Positions 46,443 through 55,184 of a DNA stretch of 64,000 nucleotides are shown here, one piece after another. Under the pieces are notes generated by a model that ran no database searches, was not told the DNA's origin, and worked only from the letters and a program-made list of their open reading frames with translations. A program made the position numbers and the translations under genes. Within the stretch, counting starts at the first letter, position 1. Every line of letters starts with the position of its first letter. Source of the DNA: Maribrevibacterium harenarium (GTDB lineage Bacteria > Pseudomonadota > Gammaproteobacteria > Pseudomonadales > Marinomonadaceae); NCBI RefSeq assembly GCF_006385675.1, contig NZ_VFRR01000001.1, positions 62,001 through 126,000 on the forward strand, read 5' to 3'.

Positions 46443-49400
46443 TCAAGCTTCTTCAACTTGGAGACTTGCGAGTCGTTTACGCTCGCGTTTTGCATAACCT
46501 AACACTAACAGGCAAGGCGTTAGAATTAAGGTTAAAGGCGTAGCAAACAGCAATCCCCCTGCGATAGCAGTAGATAACTGCGTCCACCATTGTGCCGATG
46601 GTGCGCCGATACTCATTGACTGATGAATCAGGTCAATGTTTAGCTGGAATACCATAGGTACGAGACCCAAAATGGTGGTGATTGTTGTCAGCATTACCGG
46701 ACGCAGGCGCTGTACGCCGGTTCGTATAGCGGCTTCTTTCACCATCATTCCCTGCTTTAGCAAACCATTAAAGGTATCAATCAAGACGATGTTGTTGTTT
46801 ACAACGACACCGGCGAGGGCAATAACACCGACCCCACTCATCACGATACCAAAGGGTTCACCTTTTAGCATTAAGCCGATAAAGACCCCCATGGTAGAGA
46901 AAATTACCGCACTCAAGATCAGTAGACACTGGAAGAAGTTATTGAACTGAGTCACCAAAATGACGGCCATGATAAAGAATGCAATGCCAAAAGCCTTCAT
47001 TAGGAACTGACCGGATTTTTGTTGATCCTCTGTATTGCCCCGGAATTGGTAACTCAGTGAAGCGGGTAGAGCAGCTTCTTCGAGCTCTGCACGAATTTGC
47101 TTAATCACCTCGTCGACGACTAAACCATCCTGAACGTCAGCTTGAATGGTGACCGTCTTCTTACCGTCGACACGATTTACCAAGCCTTGTTCGGGGGCAG
47201 CATAACGGTGTACAAAATTGCTAATCGGCACCGATCCGCCAGCCGTTGGGATATGCAGTTGATCAAGTTGATCTAGGCTTCGTTGGTTAAGCGGATAGCG
47301 TAGCACGATATCAATCTTGTCATCGGCGCCGTCCGGCAAAAAATCCCCTAAGGTAATGCCATTGGTTACCAGTTTGATAACGTTCCCGAGCGCATTGACA
47401 TCGACTCCGTAGCGGCTGGCTTCTGCGCGATCGATTTCCATACGCCATTCAATGCCTGGTAGTGAGCGATCATCGGTTACCGATACAATTTCGCTACGGC
47501 CATTCAGTTTAGCGGTAATTTCATCCGCTGCGGAATAAAGCACCTCGGTGAAATTCGAGCTTAGTTGCAACTGAATGTCAGAACCCGATTGTGGTCCACC
47601 TTGTTGCACTGCAGAGGCTACCTTGATACCAGGAATCGTGCTGGTACGAGCGCGAATTTCATCGAGGATAACCGATGCGGGGCGACGTTCGTTCCAATCC
47701 GTAAATTCCATGGTAATGGTACCAATCGCATCAGGTGCGCCGTTATTACCAGGTTTAATATAAGTAGTAGATACCACACTCTTAAGTTCGGGATGGCCCA
47801 AAACCATGGCTTCAACCTGGCGTACCAAGGCATCTTTTTCATCTAAAGATAAGTTGCCGCGGGCACGTACTTCCAAGTTTGCGACCTCAGGCTCCACATT
47901 AGGGAAGAACTCGACTCCGTGTCCAAATTTCCCATAGCTCATGATCACGCCAACAAAAAGCATAATAGCAAACAGGAGCACAGTTTTCGGGAAGCGAACC
48001 AGCAATTTTAGCACCTTGTAGTAGGCACCGGTTAGACCCGTTAGCTGTGCAAGATCGCCAGACTCCGCAACGCGCAATGATTTGAGCGTTTTTTCGGTAT
48101 AGGCGCCACGTTTACCAATCAATGATCCCAAGGTTGGAAGAACGATTAGCGCCATCACCAATGACGAGGCTAGGGTGGCGATAATGGTAATTGGCAAGTA
48201 ACGCATGAACTCGCCAACGATATCTGGCCAAAACAGTAAGGGCATAAATACCGCTAGGGTAGTGGCCGTAGAAGCGATAATAGGCCATGCCATACGCTTC
48301 GCCGCTTCCGCATAAGCCTGACGCCGGGAAGCGCCTTCAGCAAGTTTGCGGTCGGCATATTCGGTAACTACGATAGCGCCATCTACCAACATACCTACAC
48401 TCAGAATCAACGCAAACAGCACCACCATGTTGATGGTGAAGCCCTGTGCATGAAGGATCAGGATTCCAGCGAGGAAAGCCCCAGGGATCGCCAAGCCCAC
48501 CAATATGGACGAGCGAATGCCCAATGCCCAAACGATCACAATCATTACCAACAAAGTGGCCGCTAGTACGTTATTGAATAAATCGTTGAGAGAGGTCTCA
48601 ATCTCTTTGGACTGGTCTTCAGTAATAGAGTATTGAACGCCTTCTGGCCATGCTTCACTTTCTGCAGCAACAACGCCTTTAACTGCCTCGATAGTGTCAA
48701 TGATATTGGCACCGACACGCTTGGAAACGGCTAGGGTAATGCTGCTTTCGCCGGAAACACGGGCATAGCTAGTAGGGTCTTCAAAAGTAAGCTCACCAGT
48801 TGCTACGTCACCTAACAAAACCACGTTGTTGCCGTCTACCTTGATGGGTAGATTTAGAATGTCTTCTTTGGTTTTTAGAAGTCCGGGGACTTTCAGGGCG
48901 AAACGACCTGCCCCAGTATCTAGGTTGCCAGCAGCGACCAGACGGTTGTTGCCTGATACAAAGGCGGCAACTTCGGTGAGCGACAGGTGGTAAGCATCGA
49001 GTTTTTCTTGGCTAATAATGATCTCGGCACGTTGATCCCGGTCGCCGCTAATGGCCGCCTCCAGTACGCCTGGTACCGCTTCAATGCTGTCTTGGAGGTT
49101 ATTGGCAACCCGACTAAGTTGCGCAAATTCTACCTGACCAGCTAGATTGATACGGATTACCGGAAATTCAGATAAGTTGATTTCATTAACAGTAGGCTCA
49201 TCGGCATCCGCTGGCAGATCGTTTTTCGCCCGGTCAACTTTGTCTTTTGCATCACTGATGGCTTGGTCGATATCGACCCCAGACTCAAATTCTAAAATAA
49301 TCGACGCATGACCTTCAGATGCCGTGGATTTGAGTTCCTTGAGTCCTTCAAGACTGCGTAATTCCTGCTCTAAAGGATGTACCAACAAGCTGTCTGCATC

Positions 49401-49574
49401 TTCTGGTGAAATGCCTTCCAAGGAGACCGAGACGTAGGCCATGGGGATGGTAATGTCGGGGCTGCTTTCCTTGGCGATATCGATATAGGAAACCGTGCCA
49501 GAGATGAGTATTAATGCAAACAGCATCAACACCGTGCGCGAGCGCGCCAGTGCGGCTTCAATTAGACGTTGCAC
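46443..49574 (-). CDS. RND-family efflux transporter permease
   Basis: 1043-aa inner-membrane pump of the hydrophobe/amphiphile (HAE-1) RND type. It has twelve membrane helices in two halves, each followed by a large periplasmic domain; LVDGAIVVTEYADRKLAEG is in the first half, where the conserved proton-relay segment lies. The start IEAALARSRTVLMLFALILISG is typical of the less-studied group resembling VexF/MdtC-like single pumps. The adaptor gene is 12 bp upstream. No outer-membrane TolC gene is adjacent, so it probably uses a shared one. The substrate is unknown. Confidence 0.92.
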   Translation of the reverse strand: MQRLIEAALARSRTVLMLFALILISGTVSYIDIAKESSPDITIPMAYVSVSLEGISPEDADSLLVHPLEQELRSLEGLKELKSTASEGHASIILEFESGVDIDQAISDAKDKVDRAKNDLPADADEPTVNEINLSEFPVIRINLAGQVEFAQLSRVANNLQDSIEAVPGVLEAAISGDRDQRAEIIISQEKLDAYHLSLTEVAAFVSGNNRLVAAGNLDTGAGRFALKVPGLLKTKEDILNLPIKVDGNNVVLLGDVATGELTFEDPTSYARVSGESSITLAVSKRVGANIIDTIEAVKGVVAAESEAWPEGVQYSITEDQSKEIETSLNDLFNNVLAATLLVMIVIVWALGIRSSILVGLAIPGAFLAGILILHAQGFTINMVVLFALILSVGMLVDGAIVVTEYADRKLAEGASRRQAYAEAAKRMAWPIIASTATTLAVFMPLLFWPDIVGEFMRYLPITIIATLASSLVMALIVLPTLGSLIGKRGAYTEKTLKSLRVAESGDLAQLTGLTGAYYKVLKLLVRFPKTVLLFAIMLFVGVIMSYGKFGHGVEFFPNVEPEVANLEVRARGNLSLDEKDALVRQVEAMVLGHPELKSVVSTTYIKPGNNGAPDAIGTITMEFTDWNERRPASVILDEIRARTSTIPGIKVASAVQQGGPQSGSDIQLQLSSNFTEVLYSAADEITAKLNGRSEIVSVTDDRSLPGIEWRMEIDRAEASRYGVDVNALGNVIKLVTNGITLGDFLPDGADDKIDIVLRYPLNQRSLDQLDQLHIPTAGGSVPISNFVHRYAAPEQGLVNRVDGKKTVTIQADVQDGLVVDEVIKQIRAELEEAALPASLSYQFRGNTEDQQKSGQFLMKAFGIAFFIMAVILVTQFNNFFQCLLILSAVIFSTMGVFIGLMLKGEPFGIVMSGVGVIALAGVVVNNNIVLIDTFNGLLKQGMMVKEAAIRTGVQRLRPVMLTTITTILGLVPMVFQLNIDLIHQSMSIGAPSAQWWTQLSTAIAGGLLFATPLTLILTPCLLVLGYAKRERKRLASLQVEEA

Positions 49575-49586
49575 AATATAGCTCCT

Positions 49587-50681
49587 TTAATTTTGGTAAT
49601 GTGCTTCGACAACGTCACCGGCAGTGACGAATCCTTGACCTACGGTGATCAGGTTCACATTTTGCGGTAATCCTGTAACCCACACATGATCGCGTTCGGA
49701 CTTAATGACTTTGACTTTGTTTTGTACGACTCGATTCTCAAAATCTAGGGTTTTTACTGCCGTGTCCCCTTCTGCGTCAATGCTTAATAATGCTGGCGAG
49801 AACGCGTGGGCGAGGGTTTCATCTAAGACGAAGTCAAGTTGCGCGGTGACCGCGGCAGGGATGGCATAGTCATCATTAGGTACGGTTAATTCCACATCTA
49901 AGGTGCGGGTATTGCTATTGGCATTGGCACTTACATAGGATACGTGACCCACAGCATCATTGCCGTTCTCAAAACGTACATTGACACGGGTGCCTTCGTG
50001 TACCTTGCCCACATGGGTCTGAGGAATGCTGGCGCTCACAGTAATTGGATTTAACGCTAGTAGAGTCCCTATCTGGGCACCGGCTGACAGCACTTGACCC
50101 TCATTTACGCTTAATTCGTTGACGATGCCAGTGAACGGAGCGATCAAGGTGGCGTTTTCCAGCTGCACTTCCAGCGACTTGAGTGTCGCCCGCGCACTGG
50201 CTAGAGCTGCGTCGGCTTGCGCTACATTCACTTGAGAGGATAGATTTCGGCTTACCAGTTGGCGCACACCATCAAGCTCTAGTACGCGTTGTTTGACTAA
50301 CGAACGAGCTTCCACAATATTGGCTTCAAGGGCGCGAGTGTCCATTTTCAAGACAGCGGCGCCTTTTTCCACCAACTGCCCCTTTTTCACCAATACCTCC
50401 GTTACTTTTCCGCCAACAGCAGGAGTGAGCGTAAGTGTGTCCGTGGCTTGCGTGTGACCGCTCAAAGGTAACGTATTAGCGACGTATTCCGCCGTGATGG
50501 TTTTAGCTTGAACCTTTGCTAGTAAGCGCTGCTCCGGGTTCTCGGCAACTGGTGCTTTAGGTGGCGGAGTGGTATTACCTTGCGCAGTAGTAATGCCATT
50601 ACCGCCAGCGACCATCCAAAATACCGCGGCCGACGTTAAGGCAACCGCGGATATTGGACCAACTCGATTTTTTAGACCCAT
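49587..50681 (-). CDS. RND efflux periplasmic adaptor (membrane fusion protein)
   Basis: 364-aa membrane-fusion protein. An N-terminal membrane anchor (about 10-28) is followed by a biotinyl-lipoyl-like half (VGGKVTEVLVKKGQLVEKGAAVLKMD), a coiled-coil hairpin (about 115-175), the second lipoyl half (ATLIAPFTGIVNELSVNEGQVL) and beta-barrel domains. It links the permease to an outer-membrane channel. It starts the efflux operon, divergent from uup; no regulator gene is adjacent. Confidence 0.92.
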   Translation of the reverse strand: MGLKNRVGPISAVALTSAAVFWMVAGGNGITTAQGNTTPPPKAPVAENPEQRLLAKVQAKTITAEYVANTLPLSGHTQATDTLTLTPAVGGKVTEVLVKKGQLVEKGAAVLKMDTRALEANIVEARSLVKQRVLELDGVRQLVSRNLSSQVNVAQADAALASARATLKSLEVQLENATLIAPFTGIVNELSVNEGQVLSAGAQIGTLLALNPITVSASIPQTHVGKVHEGTRVNVRFENGNDAVGHVSYVSANANSNTRTLDVELTVPNDDYAIPAAVTAQLDFVLDETLAHAFSPALLSIDAEGDTAVKTLDFENRVVQNKVKVIKSERDHVWVTGLPQNVNLITVGQGFVTAGDVVEAHYQN

Positions 50682-50930
50682 TCGTTACTCCATTAGACAA
50701 AGATCGGTTAAAAGTATTTGGGAAGTATATGCGTAATTAAACGTAATTTTGACCATCATACCTAGTTATTACAGATAAAATGTAAAAATAAGGCGTAAGT
50801 GGCGTTAATTAACGATAGGTGTCATACGTAACCGATACTCTTTTGGGTCCCATGCCGTTTTGGAGCGTTAACCGAGCTGCAAATAAGTGGTAACATCGGC
50901 GCTCAAATTTGATAAAGCAGTATCCATTCT

Positions 50931-52835
50931 ATGAGTTTGTTAACCCTTGATAGTGTCTCAGTTGCCTTTGGCCACAACCCATTGCTAGATCATGTTAGCT
51001 TTGCTGCCGAGCGGGGTGAGCGTATAGCCGTAATCGGGCGCAATGGCACCGGTAAATCCACCCTGTTAAAAGTGATCGCTGGTGACATCATTCCCGATGA
51101 TGGAGTGGTGCGTATTGAAGGCGGTATGCGAGTCGCCCAATTGCCTCAAGAACTTCCCGAAGCGGCTAACAAAACCGTACGTGAAGTGGTCAGTGAAGGG
51201 GCTGGGAATTTGCACCTGCTGATGCAACGTTATCAACAACTGCTAACCGATATCAGTGTCGATCATCATGATGAATTGATGGAAATTCAGGGCGAGCTAG
51301 ACAAACGCCAAGGATGGGATTTAGAGCAACGAGTCACCCACATGTTGCAGCGTCTCGACCTTCCTGGCGAAAAACTCATGGCAGAGTTATCCGGGGGCTG
51401 GCGTCGACGGGTGATTCTGGCTCAGGCGTTATTATCAAATCCAGATATATTGCTATTGGATGAGCCCACCAACCACTTAGACGTACCCACCATCGAATGG
51501 ATGGAGGGACAGTTAAAAAGCTTTAACGGTCTTATTCTACTCATCACCCACGACCGACGCTTTCTGGAAAATGTTGCGACTCGCATCATCGAGTTAGACC
51601 GCGGCTCATTGTTGTCTTTTAATGGTGGCTTGACTGCCTTTTTAGAATTTAAAGATAAGCAGTTAGAAGAAGAAGCCCGCAATAATGCCTTATTTGACAA
51701 AAAGCTGGCGGAAGAGGAAGTTTGGATTCGCCAAGGCATAAAAGCGCGCCGTACTCGTAATGAGGGTCGGGTTCGGGCTCTGAAAGCCTTGCGAGAAGAG
51801 CGCAAGGCTCGTATTGAGCGCCAAGGCAACGCCAAAATACAGATCAGTAAAAATGAAAAATCTGGCAAGCTGGTAGCTGAACTTACACAAGTCAGCCATG
51901 GATTTGCTGGTCGGACTCTATTTAAACCATTTGATATTACTATCCAGCGCGGCGACCGAGTAGGACTTATCGGAGCCAATGGTTGCGGCAAAAGTACCTT
52001 CCTCAAAATCCTGTTAGGACAACTCACACCAGACCAAGGTGAGGTTCGCCTAGGTACTAAGTTGGATGTGGCTTACTTTGATCAGCTCAGGGAGCAACTG
52101 GATCCAGAAAAATCAGTTATTGACAACGTAGGAGATGGCAAGGATACCATCGAGATCAACGGTCGCTCTCGGCATCTAATCGGTTATTTGCAAGACTTTC
52201 TATTTCCGCCAGAACGGGCCCGTACCCCAGTCAAAGCCCTGTCCGGTGGTGAGCGTAACCGAGTGTTGCTAGCTAAGTTATTTACCAAACCTGCAAACCT
52301 GCTGGTGATGGACGAGCCCACCAATGATTTAGATGTGGAGACCTTGGAACTACTCGAAGAGTTGCTGGTGGAATACGATGGTACCTTGATCCTAGTTAGC
52401 CACGATCGGGCATTCTTGGACAACGTGGTATCCAGTACGATTGCTTTCGAAGGTAATGGTTCGGTTAGAGAATATGTTGGTGGCTACCTAGACTGGCTCC
52501 GCCAAGGTGGCAAGTTTACTGAAGCTGAGCCCCAACAGGGCCCGTCTAAAGCAACTAATGTTGAAAAAGACAAGCCTGCTAAAGCCTCTACGCCAGTGAA
52601 GAGCAAAGCGAAGCTGAGTTACAAGCTGCAACGGGAATTGGATGCTATGCCAGATACTATCGCTGAGTTAGAGGCAAACTTGGAGCGATTAAATGAAATT
52701 ACTTCCGCTGCAGATTTTTATAGCCAAGAATCACAAACAGTACAGCAAATGCTTGAACAACTCGCCCAAGCAGAAGCCAAGCTTGAAGAAGCTATGGAGC
52801 GTTGGGTTGAATTAGAAGAAATGCAAAACGGATAA
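50931..52835 (+). CDS. uup: ABC-F family ATPase Uup
   Basis: 634-aa protein with two ABC ATPase domains on one chain and no membrane domain. First half: Walker A GRNGTGKST (about 36-44), signature LSGGW, Walker B LLLDEPTNHLD. Second half: GANGCGKST, LSGGERNRVLLAKL, LVMDEPTNDLD. A C-terminal coiled-coil DNA/RNA-binding tail (about 560-630) marks it as Uup. Uup acts at ribosomes and affects transposon excision. It leads, with a 3-bp gap, into the DUF2760-Hsp70 genes, an unusual operon partner. Confidence 0.92.
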   Translation: MSLLTLDSVSVAFGHNPLLDHVSFAAERGERIAVIGRNGTGKSTLLKVIAGDIIPDDGVVRIEGGMRVAQLPQELPEAANKTVREVVSEGAGNLHLLMQRYQQLLTDISVDHHDELMEIQGELDKRQGWDLEQRVTHMLQRLDLPGEKLMAELSGGWRRRVILAQALLSNPDILLLDEPTNHLDVPTIEWMEGQLKSFNGLILLITHDRRFLENVATRIIELDRGSLLSFNGGLTAFLEFKDKQLEEEARNNALFDKKLAEEEVWIRQGIKARRTRNEGRVRALKALREERKARIERQGNAKIQISKNEKSGKLVAELTQVSHGFAGRTLFKPFDITIQRGDRVGLIGANGCGKSTFLKILLGQLTPDQGEVRLGTKLDVAYFDQLREQLDPEKSVIDNVGDGKDTIEINGRSRHLIGYLQDFLFPPERARTPVKALSGGERNRVLLAKLFTKPANLLVMDEPTNDLDVETLELLEELLVEYDGTLILVSHDRAFLDNVVSSTIAFEGNGSVREYVGGYLDWLRQGGKFTEAEPQQGPSKATNVEKDKPAKASTPVKSKAKLSYKLQRELDAMPDTIAELEANLERLNEITSAADFYSQESQTVQQMLEQLAQAEAKLEEAMERWVELEEMQNG

Positions 52836-52838
52836 CAC

Positions 52839-53426
52839 ATGAGCAAAACAATTTCCCCTGTTGGCTTTTTGCCACGTTTTTTTGGTGCTTTTGGGCAATT
52901 TTTTAAATATTTGGGCAGCGGCAACTACGCCGCACGTTGCCAGTTAATTGGGGCTGGCGAGAAGTTTGCCTTTGAGCAGGCTCCGGAAGTAGTTACCGAA
53001 ACAGTCGAAGTGATACGTGAAGTGGAAAAGCCCACGTTAATGAGTGCCAGTTCTGATGGCGCGCTACAGCTATTACAGCTATTGCAGCAAGAGGCACGCT
53101 TTATTGATTTTGTGCAGGAGCCAATAGATGCCTATACGGATGCCGAAGTAGGTGCTGCCGCTCGACAGATTCATGCGGGTTGTAGCAAAGTTGCTCTGCA
53201 ATACTTTAGTTGGGATAAGGCCTATCAAGGGGATGAAGGTGCCCGGGTAGAAGTGCCTGCTGGCTATGATCCACACCAAATTCGTTTAGAAGGTCGAATC
53301 CAAGGGGAGGGGCCATTTGCTGGTACCTTAATCCATCCCGGTTGGACGGTAACTCAAGTAGACCTGCCCCAAATCGCGGATACAGCAGCCCTTAAAATCA
53401 TCGCGCCAGCTCAGGTGGAGGTGTAA
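52839..53426 (+). CDS. DUF2760 domain protein
   Basis: 195-aa protein of the DUF2760 family. It starts with a hydrophobic, aromatic segment (GFLPRFFGAFGQFFKYLG), followed by an acidic linker (about 45-62) and a C-terminal domain with ALQLLQLLQQEARFIDFV and LEGRIQGEGPFAGTLIHPGW. No catalytic motif is recognised. It starts 3 bp after uup and its stop abuts the start of the first Hsp70-type gene. It may be a membrane or client-docking partner of the two Hsp70 proteins (inference). Confidence 0.8.
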   Translation: MSKTISPVGFLPRFFGAFGQFFKYLGSGNYAARCQLIGAGEKFAFEQAPEVVTETVEVIREVEKPTLMSASSDGALQLLQLLQQEARFIDFVQEPIDAYTDAEVGAAARQIHAGCSKVALQYFSWDKAYQGDEGARVEVPAGYDPHQIRLEGRIQGEGPFAGTLIHPGWTVTQVDLPQIADTAALKIIAPAQVEV

Positions 53427-55184
53427 ATGGCACAATACTTTGTTGGCATCGACTTAGGAACAACCCATTGCGCCGTATTTTATGGTTGTCATGGGCAATC
53501 TGAATTAACTCAGTTGCTTATTCCACAGCTCACCGCACCGGGTAGAGTCGAAGCGCGACCACTTTTGCCATCTTTTGTATACACCCCCCATGCAAGCGAA
53601 CTGCTAGATAGCGATCGCATTCTGCCATGGGGACGTAGCGAGACAAACGTGATCGTGGGGCAGCTCGCCCGAGATTTGGGCGCAAAGTCCCAAGGGCGGA
53701 TGGTACAGAGCGCCAAAAGCTGGCTTTGTCACAGCAATGTGTCGGCAGACGAAGCAATATTGCCGGTCGACGCCGTTGACGATATCGATAAGATGTCGGC
53801 GAAAACAGCGTTAGAACACATCCTTTTCCACCTCGTTGCCGCATGGAACCATGCCTTCGCCGATGCTCCTTTAACAGAGCAAGAAGTGGTCATTACGGTG
53901 CCAGCCTCATTTGCCCCCGCAGCCCGGGTGAATACTGAGCAGGTTGCCCAGAATTTGGGCATCAATGCGCGTCTTATGGAAGAACCCCTAGCTGCTTTTT
54001 ATGCATGGCTGGCGGATACCCCAGATTGGCAAAGCCAATTAGAGGTGGGCGATCAGGTATTAGTGGTGGATATCGGTGGTGGCACCACAGATTTATCTTT
54101 GATTGCTGTAACAGAAAATGCCGGTGAATTAGACCTAGAACGTATCGCCGTTGGAAGGCATATTTTGCTTGGCGGTGACAATATGGATATGGCCCTGACC
54201 TATCATGTTGCCAATAAGTTAGCGCAACAAGGTAAAACTCTGGAGTCGTGGCAAATCACCGGTTTGACCCAAGCTTGTTGTCAAGCGAAAGAGAGCTTGC
54301 TTGACGTTGGCGGCCCGGAAGAATTTTCCGTTACCGTCCCTAGTCGGGGGCGGAGTTTGTTTAACAATGCTATCACCAGCACGCTGAATAAAGACGAAGT
54401 GGTACAACTGGTGCTTGAAGGCTTCTTTCCGCAGGTCACCTTGGACGATCAGGTGCAGCAAGGGCCGCGGGAGGGTTTTGCGACCCTTAATTTGGATTAT
54501 GAACGTGATCCAGCGATCACACGCCATATTTTAGATTTCTTGCGGCGCTCTGAAGCTCTCCCAACGAAGGTGCTCTTTAATGGCGGCGTGTTTAATGCCA
54601 AGCCAATTGCCGATTTGTTGCTACAACGTCTGCGCTCACTGCTGCCGGCGGATTGTGTTCTTGATCAGTTGCAACCTGCCCATTTGGATCACGCGGTCGC
54701 GAAAGGGGCAACCTACTATCAATACACCAAAGTAAACGGTGGCTTGAAGGTTAAGAATGGTCTAGCGGCAAACTACTATATTGGTATTGCTAGTCCAATG
54801 CCAGCTATCCCGGGAATGGCTCCGCCAGTGGATGCTTTGTGTATTGCACCGCTCGGTTTGGAAGAGGGGGGCGACGAGCAAGTGTTACCGAATGAGTTTT
54901 CATTGATCGTCGGCGAAACGGTGCGGTTTCGCTTCTTCCAATCGAATCACGCTCAAGCAGATCGCCTTGGTAATCTGATTAATTCCTTTGGTGTCGCCGC
55001 CTTGATCGAATTGCCACCGATAGAGCTAACCTTAGCAGCGGGCGAGTCTGCCCCTGGAGACATGGTGCGAGTCTACCTTTCTTGCCAAGTAAATGATCTC
55101 GGCATCTTGATGTTGCGCGCCCATGAGGTAAACAGTGATCGAAGTTGGCAAATTGAGTTTACCGTACGGGAGAGTAACGGGTGA
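53427..55184 (+). CDS. Hsp70-family ATPase, DnaK-like paralog A
   Basis: 585-aa Hsp70-family protein. The actin-fold ATPase motifs are phosphate-1 GIDLGTTHC (7-15), phosphate-2 DIGGGTTDLSL (215-225) and adenosine FNGGVF (384-389). Between the first two lies RMVQSAKSWLCH (about 91-102), which DnaK lacks but the next gene shares. The C-terminal part is a beta-rich substrate-binding-like domain (about 430-580) without an evident helical lid or EEVD tail. It abuts the DUF2760 gene and overlaps the next gene by 4 nt. The client is unknown. Confidence 0.88.
   Translation: MAQYFVGIDLGTTHCAVFYGCHGQSELTQLLIPQLTAPGRVEARPLLPSFVYTPHASELLDSDRILPWGRSETNVIVGQLARDLGAKSQGRMVQSAKSWLCHSNVSADEAILPVDAVDDIDKMSAKTALEHILFHLVAAWNHAFADAPLTEQEVVITVPASFAPAARVNTEQVAQNLGINARLMEEPLAAFYAWLADTPDWQSQLEVGDQVLVVDIGGGTTDLSLIAVTENAGELDLERIAVGRHILLGGDNMDMALTYHVANKLAQQGKTLESWQITGLTQACCQAKESLLDVGGPEEFSVTVPSRGRSLFNNAITSTLNKDEVVQLVLEGFFPQVTLDDQVQQGPREGFATLNLDYERDPAITRHILDFLRRSEALPTKVLFNGGVFNAKPIADLLLQRLRSLLPADCVLDQLQPAHLDHAVAKGATYYQYTKVNGGLKVKNGLAANYYIGIASPMPAIPGMAPPVDALCIAPLGLEEGGDEQVLPNEFSLIVGETVRFRFFQSNHAQADRLGNLINSFGVAALIELPPIELTLAAGESAPGDMVRVYLSCQVNDLGILMLRAHEVNSDRSWQIEFTVRESNG

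Noticed and set aside
46443-50681. Efflux genes as horizontally acquired resistance island
   Set aside because: No integrase, IS, flanking repeats or clear base-composition shift; a chromosomal RND pump is usual in this group.
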